22,387 nucleotides of DNA from CAZUGH01 sp964619785 (GTDB lineage Bacteria; Bacillota; Clostridia; Lachnospirales; Lachnospiraceae): the NCBI GenBank assembly GCA_964619785.1, contig CAZUGH010000026.1, positions 1 to 22,387 on the forward strand, read 5' to 3'. Position 1 is the stretch's first letter. Each line of letters starts with the position of its first letter. Below the pieces are notes generated by a model. The model had not been told where the DNA came from, did no database searches, and saw only the letters and a list, made by a program, of their open reading frames with translations. Position numbers and translations under genes: made by a program. Shown one piece after another: positions 1 to 8,159 of this stretch.

Positions 1-1
1 T

Positions 2-61
2 ATCCGCGGAGGCATGGCCACCAAGGAAAAATATCTTCATATGAAGGCTACTGGCATTTAA
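2..61 (+). CDS. C-terminal end of an unidentified protein (5' truncated)
   Basis: An open frame enters from the left edge and ends with TAA at 59-61, giving the 19-residue tail IRGGMATKEKYLHMKATGI. It is followed seven bases later by a perfect hairpin, as expected for the end of a + strand gene. The tail is too short to assign to a family, and the other + frame through the same bases is also open for a similar length, so the frame choice is tentative. Confidence 0.4.
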   Translation: MRGGMATKEKYLHMKATGI

Positions 62-67
62 TTTAAA

Positions 68-89
68 AGGGCTGCCCTCAGGCAGCCCT
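68..89. terminator. Bidirectional hairpin terminator between convergent genes
   Basis: AGGGCTGCC (68-76), loop CTCA, GGCAGCCCT (81-89): a perfect 9-bp stem. On the - strand it is followed by TTTTAAATT, so it best serves the metallophosphoesterase gene ending at 99. On the + strand it follows the truncated gene ending at 61, but the downstream T-tract is poor. Confidence 0.75.
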
Positions 90-98
90 CTACTTGTG

Positions 99-1214
99 CT
101 ATTTTGATTTTATTGTCACCATCAGATATTCCGAGTGATGTCCTGTTCGCACGGCATAGCCCCATCCTGCCATTCCGGATGACACAATCACTTGGAAATT
201 GTCCTGGCGTTTGTATCCATAGTTTAATTCACCAAATCCCATCACATCAGAAATCAGTCCAACCGGCCAAATCTGACCACCATGTGTATGCCCTGATAAC
301 TGAAGATCCACACCTTGTTCCTGATTCTCTACCAAGTCAACTGGCTGGTGATCTGCTAGTAGAATAAAGTCCTGCTTATCAACTCCATTCAACAGCTCAC
401 TCGTTGTCAAACGTGGAATCTCTCCACCAAATGAACGATCAACGCGCCCCACCAGCGTGAAGTCATCGGCCACTTGATAGCTGCTATCCTCGATAACATG
501 AATGCCTACCTGATTCATCTGTGTCGCCAGTTCCTCCGGCGTGAAAGCAGGAGAACTTGAATAGGTCGCTTTATCATGATTGCCATATACATAGAATGTT
601 CCATATGTGGAATTGATACCTGCCAATTCCTTCATCGCACTCATCATTCCTTGCATAGAAGTATTTTCATCCACAATATCGCCGCACAAGAGAACCAAAT
701 CCGGCTTCTGGCTTCCAATCTCATCACAATAATCTTGTAATGTATCTAAATCCATCGTTGTCTCAAAATGCAAATCCGAAATCATCGCCACTTTGTAATC
801 CTTGCTCAATGACTTATTCGTCTCGATGGTGTATGGCGTTTCAATCACATGATGCATATTGAAATATCCATATCCAACCACAGCAAGTCCCAGAAGAATC
901 GGAGCCAAACCGCACAGGTACACTTTTGTCAGCCAAAACTCCTTATCATGACTTGCCTTCTTCACAATCTGGTGAATCAAATCAAGACACAAGGAAAATA
1001 CAATGATATGCAAGATAACCAACGCTGGCAATCCCCAGATATTTGCCGCCAAAAGCGATATCAGAATGGAGATAACCACGAGAAAACGTTTCCTTGACTT
1101 CTTACCAAAATCCATTTTCCAAAAAGATAAGCTCCTCTTTAAAAAGTGATACATGTATATTGCTACCGGTGCTAAAATAATTAGTGGCAATGCCACAAAC
1201 ATAATCCATCTCAT
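99..1214 (-). CDS. Membrane-anchored calcineurin-like metallophosphoesterase (YkuE/YaeI-like)
   Basis: A 371-residue protein with about four hydrophobic segments in the first 120 residues (near 4-25, 42-60, 63-82 and 98-118), then a cytoplasmic or extracytoplasmic metallophosphoesterase domain. The dinuclear metal motifs are in order: SDLHFE near residue 146, GDIVDE near 175, GNHDK near 210 and GHTHGGQIWP near 309. Family members with this architecture hydrolyse phosphoesters, some of them lipid-linked such as UDP-diacylglucosamine-type substrates; the substrate here is not readable from sequence. The ATG at 1214 is preceded by GAGGT at a normal spacing, and a promoter lies further upstream. 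It is transcribed away from the ABC importer genes and ends at a hairpin. Confidence 0.9.
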   Translation of the reverse strand: MRWIMFVALPLIILAPVAIYMYHFLKRSLSFWKMDFGKKSRKRFLVVISILISLLAANIWGLPALVILHIIVFSLCLDLIHQIVKKASHDKEFWLTKVYLCGLAPILLGLAVVGYGYFNMHHVIETPYTIETNKSLSKDYKVAMISDLHFETTMDLDTLQDYCDEIGSQKPDLVLLCGDIVDENTSMQGMMSAMKELAGINSTYGTFYVYGNHDKATYSSSPAFTPEELATQMNQVGIHVIEDSSYQVADDFTLVGRVDRSFGGEIPRLTTSELLNGVDKQDFILLADHQPVDLVENQEQGVDLQLSGHTHGGQIWPVGLISDVMGFGELNYGYKRQDNFQVIVSSGMAGWGYAVRTGHHSEYLMVTIKSK

Positions 1215-1247
1215 TAAAGTACCTCATTATTCTTTCGTATTTTTAAT

Positions 1248-1276
1248 AGAATACTATTTTCTCAAAGGATTTTCAA
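1248..1276 (-). promoter_or_regulatory. Candidate sigma-A promoter for the metallophosphoesterase gene
   Basis: On the - strand TTGAAA (1276-1271), a 17-base spacer and TATTCT (1253-1248) lie about 35 bases ahead of the ATG at 1214. Hexamers and spacing fit a vegetative promoter. Confidence 0.55.
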
Positions 1277-1315
1277 TCTTTTCAGAAAATATTGCTATGA
1301 TGTTATCTAAGTTTT

Positions 1316-1324
1316 TGCTATACT
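1316..1324 (+). promoter_or_regulatory. Extended -10 promoter element for the amino-acid ABC operon
   Basis: TGCTATACT is an exact TGn-TATACT extended -10 box. No good -35 sits 17 bases upstream, which is usual for extended -10 promoters. It is 38 bases ahead of the start at 1363, with GGAGG at 1346-1350 in between. Confidence 0.5.
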
Positions 1325-1362
1325 AGAGTCACGATTATACAGAATGGAGGACATGAACATTT

Positions 1363-2859
1363 ATGAAAAAGAAACCAAGAATTCTGCTCTTTGGACTACT
1401 GATACTTGTATTTTCCTGTGGATTTATTATCACGGGCTGTAGCCAGTCTACCGATGAACAGAAAGTACTCAACGTAGGAACGAATGCGGAGTTCCCACCA
1501 TTTGAGTATGTTAATGACGATGGCGATATCGATGGATTTGATGTGGCCATCATGAATGCCATTGGTGAGAAAATGGGCTATCAGGTTCATTTTACCAACA
1601 TGGAATTCAAATCACTTACCGCCTCGCTTAAGACAGGCGGTCTCGATGCCGTTGCTGCTGGTATGACCATCACCGACGAAAGAAAGCAATCGGTAGATTT
1701 CTCCGATGGCTATTATGAGGCAACTCAGTGCATCATTGTTGGCAAAGACAGTCCGGTATCTACAATGAAGGATTTAGAGGGGAAAAGCATTGCTGTTCAA
1801 GAGGGTACGACAGGCGATCTGATGGCGACACCTGGTACCGATGACTCTGCCCTAGAAGATGCTACCGTCAAGCGATTCAAAAAGGGTTCTGATGCCATTA
1901 TTGAATTGAAAAATGGTGGCGTGGATGCTGTCGTAATCGACCAGGCTCCCGGCGAGCGTTTTGTCAATCTCAACCAAGATTCACTTAAGCTTGTCAAGGA
2001 CAATACTGCTGCGGAGGTTTATGGTATCGCAGTAGCGAAGGGCAATTCGAAGCTCTTGTCTGATATCAATGAAGGGCTGAAATCAATCAAGGCAGATGGA
2101 TCCTTCGACCGCATCTTCAGCGAGTATATTGAAGGCAACTCACAAGAGGGAAGCGTTGCTTCTGACAACATTTTCATTCATTTCGTCAACAAGCTCAAAT
2201 ATGTTTTCGTTGATACAAAAGGGTATCAGTTACTAGCAAAGGGGCTCGGTGTTACACTTGGAATTTCCGTTGCAGCCTGTCTCCTTGGTATCATTCTCGG
2301 TTTCATCGTGGCTTTGATGAAACTTACAGAAGTCCGTCGCAAGAAGAAGACGATTCTGTCACGCATTGCAAATCTCTATATTGACATCCTTCGCGGAACA
2401 CCTGTTATGGTTCAGCTTTTGATCATCTATATGGTGCTGTTTCAAAACAAGTTTGGTGTAATCGCCGCCATCATCACATTCGGTATCAATAGTGGTGCTT
2501 ATGTCGCAGAGATAATCCGTGCTGGTATCCTTGCGGTTGACCCTGGTCAGATGGAGGGTGGTCGTTCTCTCGGATTTACATACGGACAGACGATGCGTTA
2601 TATCATTTTACCTCAGGCAATCAAAAACATTCTTCCAGCCCTGGGTAATGAAATGATTACATTAGTAAAAGAGACCTCCATCGTCGGCTATGTTGCAATT
2701 GCAGATTTGACGAAGGCTTCTGACTTCATCATTTCTAGAACCTATGAAACATTTCTACCACTCATCGCCATTGCGATTATTTATTACCTTGTCGTGAAGA
2801 TTATGACCAAAAGCTTGGGTGTATTTGAAAGGAGGCTTCGTCTCAGTGATCAACGTTAA
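1363..2859 (+). CDS. Fused substrate-binding lipoprotein and permease of a polar amino-acid ABC importer
   Basis: A 498-residue single-chain fusion. Residues 1-26 are a lipoprotein signal peptide with lipobox ITGC (Cys26), so the binding domain is tethered outside the membrane. Residues about 35-265 are a family 3 solute-binding domain, with EFPPFEYV, ITDERKQSVDFS and a Q-x-x-I-V-G-K segment. From about residue 290 there are permease helices of the His/Glu/Gln type, with the cytoplasmic EAA-type loop around residues 394-426 (GGRSLGFTYGQ, then ILPQAIKNILP). Such fusions (GlnP/GlnH-like) import glutamine, glutamate, cystine or arginine; which one is not decidable here. The ATG at 1363 is 12 bases after GGAGG. 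An ATG at 1353 is out of frame and too close to the SD. The ATPase gene overlaps its 3' end. Confidence 0.93.
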   Translation: MKKKPRILLFGLLILVFSCGFIITGCSQSTDEQKVLNVGTNAEFPPFEYVNDDGDIDGFDVAIMNAIGEKMGYQVHFTNMEFKSLTASLKTGGLDAVAAGMTITDERKQSVDFSDGYYEATQCIIVGKDSPVSTMKDLEGKSIAVQEGTTGDLMATPGTDDSALEDATVKRFKKGSDAIIELKNGGVDAVVIDQAPGERFVNLNQDSLKLVKDNTAAEVYGIAVAKGNSKLLSDINEGLKSIKADGSFDRIFSEYIEGNSQEGSVASDNIFIHFVNKLKYVFVDTKGYQLLAKGLGVTLGISVAACLLGIILGFIVALMKLTEVRRKKKTILSRIANLYIDILRGTPVMVQLLIIYMVLFQNKFGVIAAIITFGINSGAYVAEIIRAGILAVDPGQMEGGRSLGFTYGQTMRYIILPQAIKNILPALGNEMITLVKETSIVGYVAIADLTKASDFIISRTYETFLPLIAIAIIYYLVVKIMTKSLGVFERRLRLSDQR

Positions 2860-3565
2860 AAATCTCAAAAAAGACTTCGGTGACCTATCTGTTCTGAAAG
2901 GAATCGATACTCACATAACCGCTGGAGAATGTGTCGTCGTAATCGGTCCATCTGGCTCCGGCAAGAGCACTTTCTTACGTTGCCTCAATCGTCTAGAAGA
3001 TGCAACTGAAGGAAGCATTGTTATCGATGGGACGGATATCCTCTCAGCTGATACCGATATCAATCAAGCAAGGCAGCAAATTGGCATGGTATTCCAGCAC
3101 TTTAATCTCTTCCCTCACAAAACCATTTTGGAAAATGTAACGCTAGCTCCTATGAAGCTCAAGAATCTATCGGAAGAAGATGCCAAAAAACAAGCTATCG
3201 AATTACTGACTAAGGTTGGTCTAGCAGACAAAATCAACACCTATCCCGCACAGCTATCTGGCGGGCAGAAACAACGTGTTGCTATCGCTCGTTCTCTAGC
3301 CATGAATCCAAAAGTAATGCTATTTGACGAACCCACATCAGCACTCGACCCTGAGATGGTAGGCGAAGTACTTGAAGTTATGAAAGACTTGGCAAAAGGC
3401 GGCATGACCATGGTTGTAGTAACTCACGAGATGGGATTTGCCAAAGATGTTGCACACCGAGTCCTATTCATGGCAGACGGAAATATCGTCGAAGAGGGTA
3501 CCCCAACCGAAATCTTCGAGCACCCACAACATGAACGTACCAAAGCATTTGTAGGTGTCATCTAA
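2846..3565 (+). CDS. Polar amino-acid ABC importer ATPase (GlnQ-type)
   Basis: A 239-residue ATPase from a GTG start at 2846. AAAGGAGG (2828-2835) lies 10 bases before this GTG, which favours it over the ATG at 2819, which precedes the SD. The nucleotide-binding parts are complete: Walker A GPSGSGKST, Q-loop QHFNLFPH, signature LSGGQKQR, Walker B VMLFDEPTSALDPE and switch histidine VTHEMGF. It overlaps the permease gene by 14 bases and energises it; two copies would bind a dimer of the fused permease at the inner membrane face. A strong terminator follows, so this is a two-gene operon. Confidence 0.95.
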   Translation: MINVKNLKKDFGDLSVLKGIDTHITAGECVVVIGPSGSGKSTFLRCLNRLEDATEGSIVIDGTDILSADTDINQARQQIGMVFQHFNLFPHKTILENVTLAPMKLKNLSEEDAKKQAIELLTKVGLADKINTYPAQLSGGQKQRVAIARSLAMNPKVMLFDEPTSALDPEMVGEVLEVMKDLAKGGMTMVVVTHEMGFAKDVAHRVLFMADGNIVEEGTPTEIFEHPQHERTKAFVGVI

Positions 3566-3584
3566 TTTATATTGCAATATGGGT

Positions 3585-3624
3585 AGAACCCTGTTCACCG
3601 TTTACGGTGGGCAGGGTTCTTTTC
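3585..3624 (+). terminator. Rho-independent terminator of the ABC importer operon
   Basis: AGAACCCTG (3585-3593) pairs with CAGGGTTCT (3612-3620). An inner stem CACCG-TTTA-CGGTG extends it, and TTTT follows. It lies 20 bases after the ATPase stop codon. Confidence 0.9.
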
Positions 3625-3674
3625 GGCTCTAATTTGGTTGCCTGCTGTGGTGCCGGCGGGCGGTAGGGAAAATG

Positions 3675-3698
3675 GGCTAAAAATTCGACTTTTTGGCC
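3675..3698. repeat. Hairpin in the left arm of the palindromic element
   Basis: GGCTAAAAA (3675-3683), loop TTCGAC, TTTTTGGCC (3690-3698): a 9-bp stem with one T-G wobble. It has no counterpart of the same sequence in the right arm. Confidence 0.55.
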
Positions 3699-3802
3699 GT
3701 TTATACCCCGCTCCCATAAATTGGATTCTTGAAACAACGTAATTGTGTACAGGCAATTATTGTAAATTGTGAAAAGTGGCAGTACATATGAAAAAAGCCA
3801 AT

Positions 3803-3838
3803 ATTATACCCCGGTTTTTACGAAAACCGGGGTATAAT
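3803..3838. repeat. Perfect 16-bp inverted repeat at the centre of the palindromic element
   Basis: ATTATACCCCGGTTTT (3803-3818), loop TACG, AAAACCGGGGTATAAT (3823-3838), with no mismatch. Both outward-facing arm ends read GGGGTATAAT, containing a -10-like TATAAT on each strand, although no matching -35 is visible. Confidence 0.9.
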
Positions 3839-3930
3839 AGCATAAATATCTATAGTTACTGCCAAAATCCTAAATTGTAAATATATTACACAACGTAAAT
3901 GCGTTGTTTGTCAAGGGTGCCAAATTAGAG

Positions 3931-3970
3931 GCGGGGTATAAATCAAGAAATTATAGCATCTATACCCCGC
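3931..3970. repeat. Secondary inverted repeat with the GCGGGGTATA motif
   Basis: GCGGGGTATA (3931-3940) and TATACCCCGC (3961-3970) form a perfect 10-bp stem around a 20-base loop. This third hairpin-capable pair has no equivalent in the left half and accounts for part of the extra length of the right arm. Confidence 0.75.
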
Positions 3971-4071
3971 TGAGTGTATTTAACCCATTTCACCAGCACC
4001 TCTACCAGCCAAAACGCCAGCAACCCCGCCGGCACCTCCGCTCACAACGAAATTTTCCGTACTGCAGATGC

Positions 4072-6825
4072 CTACATACTAATCCGGCAGCTGCTTCCTT
4101 CACTATTTCTCGTAATCTCTATCTTTCGTTCGATACGCTCTTTCAGTTCTGCTACATGTGAGATGATGCCTACCATTCGGTTGCCATGTGCCAGTTGCAT
4201 TAGCACCTCAATTGCCTGTTCGAGTGAGGTGCTGTCTAGGCTTCCGAAACCTTCATCGATGAACATGGCATCAATTTCAATTCCTCCTGCAGTACTTTGC
4301 ATCACATCGGACATTCCTAGTGCGAGGGCAAGGGCTGCTTTGAAGGATTCGCCGCCTGATAAACTTCCGACGGAGCGAAGCGCACCGATGTAGTAATCCA
4401 TGATTTCCAATTCAAGTCCTGATTTTCTAACCTTATCTGACGCACTTTCACGACAACGAAGTTCGTATTGGCCACCGCTCATGAGGCGAAGACGCTTATT
4501 TGCCTCCCATACAACACGCTTGAAGTAAAAGCCCTGGACATACTTTTCAAAATCCACCTTATCCTTGCCTGAAAGCGTACCGTTCGCTGTCTCGGATAGG
4601 CTTTTCACCATCAAGTAACGTTCGCGCGTTTTACCTTGTTCCTTTACAAGTGCGACGACGTTCTGCCGGATCTTTTCATTTTCTGTCCATATTGCATGAT
4701 AAGATAAATACAATTCATCCTGATGAGCCTGCTGAAGTTTCATATCCGCAAGTTCAGCTGTTAACATATCTACATCTAGTGTAGCACTCTCTAAAAGTTT
4801 CTGTTCTAGAGCCTCGTGTTGCAAAGATTGTTCCTCGAGTTGGCCTCGCTTAGCCGCGAGGTTCTGTTGGCATTGTTGCTGCTTCGTTTCTGTTGTGCTA
4901 ACATCGTTTTGATATTTCTCATGCTTGCATTTTTTCTCTTCTAATTGCACTCTCGCTGTATCTTCATCGGGATAACGCAACTGATTCGACTGTTCCTTCA
5001 GCTTGGTTTCGATGACACGAAGCTGTAGCTCTATCTCATGAAGGGCTTTGCGATTTTCCTCTAGTTTGGTGGTGTCTTCTTGAATCTTCTGTTCGCATTG
5101 CTGTACCAGCCCAACTGCTTGAATGCGCTGACTATCCTTTTCCTTCATAGATTGTAGATTCTGCGCTACCGCCTCTGTCTCGGTTTTGAATAAGGCAAAT
5201 TTATCCTCATATGGCAGGCACTCCACTGGAATTCGTCCCTGTAGTGTCTGTATTTCACCCTTTTTCACGGTGCAAGCCTGAATCTCCTGCTGCCAGATGG
5301 ATTGCGCAGATTCCTCTGCCTGCTTCGCTGCGTCAAGCTGCTCCTTTGTAACAGCCTCGTCTTCTAGTTTGGCCTTCTGTGGATGGTTCGTCGAACCACA
5401 CACGGGACAAGGCTCGCCCTCAGTTAGATGTGACGCTAGGATTCCTGCCTGTTGGTGATAATAAGATAACTCCATCGTGTGATAAGCGTCCCGTGCATTC
5501 GCATACTCTTGTTCAAGTTGGATGACACGCGCCTGCATATCTTCTAATGACTGCTCCTGCACCGCTATTTTATCTAGCAAATCACGCGTCAACTCAAATC
5601 GTTTCGTTTGTTCTTCAAGACTCTGTTGTTTCAGTGTCAGCCGTTCTAATTGTACCGGAATATCCGCTAACTCCTGACTTCGTGATGCCGCCTGCTGACT
5701 CTTCTCCGAAAGCTCCTTAAGCTCACCCGCCAAAGTCTTACCAGCAGCTTCTAACTTGCTTTGCGTTTCCTCAAGCCGTATCTTCTCCTTACGATGTTCT
5801 TCACGAAGAGTATATTCTGGCAATACCTTCTCCTCTTCCATAATCTCATGAGACATCAGCGTATTGGCATCCTTTAAATCTAGTAATTGAGTGGCAGCAT
5901 GATGTAACTCCTGCAACTGCTCCTCTAGCTTACGGACTTCCTCACGACCACGACTTTGATTTTCTTCATTGAGTTTTAGCTGCTCCTTCACAGACTCCTG
6001 CTGATGAAGCAGTTCCTCTTGCACCTTCACCTTACTTCCAAGGCTCTCCCTAGCGGACTTTGCAAGCGCTGCAAGCGACTTGCCCTCATCGACTAAGTCC
6101 GGTAGAAGTTCTTGAATCAACTCCAGATTTCCTGAATCCTTACCCTGCTGCAATTGCATATAAAACTTCGAGTCCTCGCATGCCTCAACACCCATCAGGT
6201 ATTGCGACATACTCTTATCAAAATCCTTACACATACCCGCCAACTCGCGCTCTAGCTGGCCGAGGCGAAGCTGCAACTGATAATGTGGCATCGTGTTGAA
6301 CACATTTCGAAAGATTTTTCCACGGTCCTCGCTACTGGCATTCAAAAGTTTCATGAACTCACCCTGCGCAATCATCGAAATCTGTTTGAATTGATTCTTA
6401 TCCACGCCTAACAACTGGATAATTGCCGCACTCACCTGACGAAAACCACTGACCTGACTACCGTCGGGACATAATAATAGGGCATCCTGTTTCTGCGGAG
6501 TCATACCGTTACCACGTTTACTCTGACGCATATATTCTGGATTTCTGACAATCTCGTATCGTTCACCACGATGTAGGAAAATGAGACGCACCTGCGTTGC
6601 CGTATCTTCTTTGGCATATCCACTGCGTAACGAGTCCGTTTTCCTGGTATCACCACTTGCTTCACCAAAAAGAGCAAAACATATTCCGTCGAAAATCGTT
6701 GTTTTACCAGCACCCGTATCACCACTAATTAGGAAAATACCGTGTGTTCCCATTTGTTCAAAAGAAATCTCGCACTCGCCGCCAAAGGGGCCAAAAGCTG
6801 TCATTGTTAATTGTAATGGTTTCAC
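4072..6825 (-). CDS. sbcC: SbcC, ATPase subunit of the SbcCD DNA exonuclease/hairpin endonuclease
   Basis: A 917-residue SMC-like ATPase. Walker A GDTGAGKTT is at residues 35-43. Two long Glu/Gln/Lys-rich coiled-coil arms (roughly 190-460 and 480-760) flank the zinc hook CPVCG near residue 473. The C-terminal head carries signature SLSGGESF, Walker B AMFIDEGFGSLD and switch histidine IISHVAEL. With SbcD it forms the bacterial Mre11-Rad50 complex, which cuts hairpins and long palindromes and processes blocked ends. The start is GTG at 6825, overlapping the sbcD stop in a GTGA junction, with GGAGGGA just upstream, so translation is coupled. Length is normal for Firmicutes. The palindromic element starts 17 bases beyond its stop. 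Confidence 0.96.
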   Translation of the reverse strand: MKPLQLTMTAFGPFGGECEISFEQMGTHGIFLISGDTGAGKTTIFDGICFALFGEASGDTRKTDSLRSGYAKEDTATQVRLIFLHRGERYEIVRNPEYMRQSKRGNGMTPQKQDALLLCPDGSQVSGFRQVSAAIIQLLGVDKNQFKQISMIAQGEFMKLLNASSEDRGKIFRNVFNTMPHYQLQLRLGQLERELAGMCKDFDKSMSQYLMGVEACEDSKFYMQLQQGKDSGNLELIQELLPDLVDEGKSLAALAKSARESLGSKVKVQEELLHQQESVKEQLKLNEENQSRGREEVRKLEEQLQELHHAATQLLDLKDANTLMSHEIMEEEKVLPEYTLREEHRKEKIRLEETQSKLEAAGKTLAGELKELSEKSQQAASRSQELADIPVQLERLTLKQQSLEEQTKRFELTRDLLDKIAVQEQSLEDMQARVIQLEQEYANARDAYHTMELSYYHQQAGILASHLTEGEPCPVCGSTNHPQKAKLEDEAVTKEQLDAAKQAEESAQSIWQQEIQACTVKKGEIQTLQGRIPVECLPYEDKFALFKTETEAVAQNLQSMKEKDSQRIQAVGLVQQCEQKIQEDTTKLEENRKALHEIELQLRVIETKLKEQSNQLRYPDEDTARVQLEEKKCKHEKYQNDVSTTETKQQQCQQNLAAKRGQLEEQSLQHEALEQKLLESATLDVDMLTAELADMKLQQAHQDELYLSYHAIWTENEKIRQNVVALVKEQGKTRERYLMVKSLSETANGTLSGKDKVDFEKYVQGFYFKRVVWEANKRLRLMSGGQYELRCRESASDKVRKSGLELEIMDYYIGALRSVGSLSGGESFKAALALALGMSDVMQSTAGGIEIDAMFIDEGFGSLDSTSLEQAIEVLMQLAHGNRMVGIISHVAELKERIERKIEITRNSEGSSCRISM

Positions 6826-7961
6826 TTAGCTCCCTCCTTCTCGAGGAGGCACTTCTGTTCCTCCGTCAACGGCACATTATTTTGTTTCTCATAAAATTCC
6901 GAAAATAAATCAAACATCGACATATCCTGAACCTTCTCAGCAGACAAAGAGATATCATCTTGAATTCGTGTGCGCTGGTTGTCAAAATCAAGCCGTAACA
7001 CATGGGGATAGACATTGCGCAACGTACGAAGTGGATCATATAATTCTTCCTCATCTGTCAAAATTGCTCGTATATAATCATCTGTGTTTGCCATTTTATA
7101 AGTTGCCGGTTCTATTAGCTCCTCACATTTTCCACGAATCACGCGCATGTCCCGAAGCGGCTTGAGGGGAATCGTATGCAGCGTTACATTTTCCTCACAT
7201 GTGATAATCATCACAGACTTCTCTGGCATGATGCCACCGCGCACCTCAGCCTCTGAAAAGGAATACTTAAGTGGTGAGCCAGAATAATACACCGAGTCAC
7301 GCTTGACCGCTTGTGGCACATGAAGATGCCCGAGTGCCACATAATCAAAATCGTCAAATAAAGAGGCATCCACATTGTCCACGCCTCCCACATTAACGCT
7401 TTCCGAATCACATCGTACACGCTCGGTATGCCCACCCGTCACAAATTGATGTGCAACCAAAATATTGCGAGCATCCTTATCAACGGGTTGCGCTTCAAGG
7501 ATTTTCTCTACTGCCTCCTGGTAACTTTCAACTTCGCCAAAATAAGGACGCACTGAAGAAGGCTTTATAAATGGAAGCAGATAAACATCCACCTTGCCAT
7601 ACGAATCCTCGAGGTGAATACACTTCATGCTCCCATCAAAATTGCCCTGAATGTAGATTCCACTCTCTTCCATGATACTCTCGCCAAAGTGAATTCGTTG
7701 TCCCGAATCATGATTTCCACTAATCAAGAAAACCTTGTAACTCGCCTGACTGCATGCCGTCAGAAAACTGTCGAACAAAGCAACTCCTCGTTCTAATGGT
7801 ACTGATTTATCGTAGATATCTCCTGCCAACAAGATTCCATCTACGGCCTCATCTTTTGCGATGGATAAAATTTGCTTTAGTATATATTCCTGATCTTCTA
7901 AGAATGAATATTCATGAAGTCTTTTTCCAATATGTAAGTCTGATACATGAAGAAATCTCAT
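6822..7961 (-). CDS. sbcD: SbcD, nuclease subunit of SbcCD
   Basis: A 379-residue Mre11-like phosphoesterase. Metal-binding motifs in order: SDLHIGK at residues 7-13, GDIYDK near 47, SGNHDSG near 80, VAHQF near 168 and GHLHVPQ near 205. A C-terminal capping region follows. ATG at 7961 has AGGAGG eight bases upstream. It is the first gene of a two-gene operon with sbcC, overlapping it by four bases. Family members have Mn-dependent 3'-5' exonuclease and endonuclease activity, with ATP-driven access controlled by SbcC. No convincing promoter was found in the 200-base region upstream. Confidence 0.96.
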   Translation of the reverse strand: MRFLHVSDLHIGKRLHEYSFLEDQEYILKQILSIAKDEAVDGILLAGDIYDKSVPLERGVALFDSFLTACSQASYKVFLISGNHDSGQRIHFGESIMEESGIYIQGNFDGSMKCIHLEDSYGKVDVYLLPFIKPSSVRPYFGEVESYQEAVEKILEAQPVDKDARNILVAHQFVTGGHTERVRCDSESVNVGGVDNVDASLFDDFDYVALGHLHVPQAVKRDSVYYSGSPLKYSFSEAEVRGGIMPEKSVMIITCEENVTLHTIPLKPLRDMRVIRGKCEELIEPATYKMANTDDYIRAILTDEEELYDPLRTLRNVYPHVLRLDFDNQRTRIQDDISLSAEKVQDMSMFDLFSEFYEKQNNVPLTEEQKCLLEKEGAK

Positions 7962-8067
7962 TTTCTACCTCCTAATATGATAGAACACACTTTTTTCACA
8001 TTTTCCACACAAACAGTCCACAAAATCCAAATATAATATGTTTAACAGTTAATCATAACTGAAGCCT

Positions 8068-8152
8068 TCTAGGACGGCTGTATCAACCGTACAAAGCTCC
8101 TAGATAACATACACTCTCTTTTCATTACATGGGTCGCTAGCGATAGCGGCCC
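8068..8152. other. Intergenic region with two hairpins between sbcD and the kinase remnant
   Basis: TCTAGGA (8068-8074) and TCCTAGA (8098-8104) form a 7-bp stem with an inner ACGG/CCGT pairing. GGGTCGCTA (8131-8139), loop GCGA, TAGCGGCCC (8144-8152) forms a 9-bp stem with one wobble on the + strand. Neither is followed by a T-tract, so they are not typical terminators. They lie just beyond the kinase remnant stop. Confidence 0.5.
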
Positions 8153-8159
8153 AAACCAT

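Larger units (their letters stand above)
3631..4054. repeat. Large imperfect palindromic element (MITE-like), non-coding
   Basis: This fills the 500-base gap between the ABC operon and sbcC, which holds no credible gene. Outer arms 3631-3660 and 4025-4054 are inverted copies with 24 of 30 positions matching, including an identical GGTGCCGGCGGG block. Inner ends TTTATACCCCGC (3700-3711) and GCGGGGTATAAA (3931-3942) mirror each other almost exactly about the centre near 3820. Between them, further mirrored pieces appear: GGCAGTA/TACTGCC, TTGTAAATT/AATT(G)TAA and AACAACG/CGTTGTT. The motif TATACCCC or its complement occurs five times. The right half carries about 40 extra bases. No transposase is present. 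It could be a palindromic MITE, two inverted diverged repeat copies, or a structured RNA locus. Confidence 0.7.

Noticed and set aside
1353..1442. 29-codon frame starting at ATG 1353, closer to the GGAGG than the ABC gene start
   Set aside because: SD-to-ATG distance is only two bases, and the peptide shows no signal beyond the overlapping lipoprotein gene frame.
3634..3740. Short + frame through the left palindrome arm giving a plausible-looking 35-residue tail
   Set aside because: No start codon with SD, it begins in the terminator T-tract, and it is explained by the inverted repeat.
3904..4393. Two open + strand frames (85 and 139 codons) across the palindrome and the end of sbcC
   Set aside because: They run antisense to sbcC or inside the repeat element, have no ribosome binding site, and their translation has no protein-like character.
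7991..8020. TTTTCCACA and AGTCCACAA resembling DnaA boxes upstream of sbcD
   Set aside because: Only two imperfect matches, with no dnaA/dnaN genes or AT-rich unwinding element, so not an origin.
8131..8152. GGGTCGCTA/TAGCGGCCC hairpin as a terminator of the kinase gene
   Set aside because: No T-tract on either side, and the - strand form has a C-A mismatch, so listed only as a hairpin.
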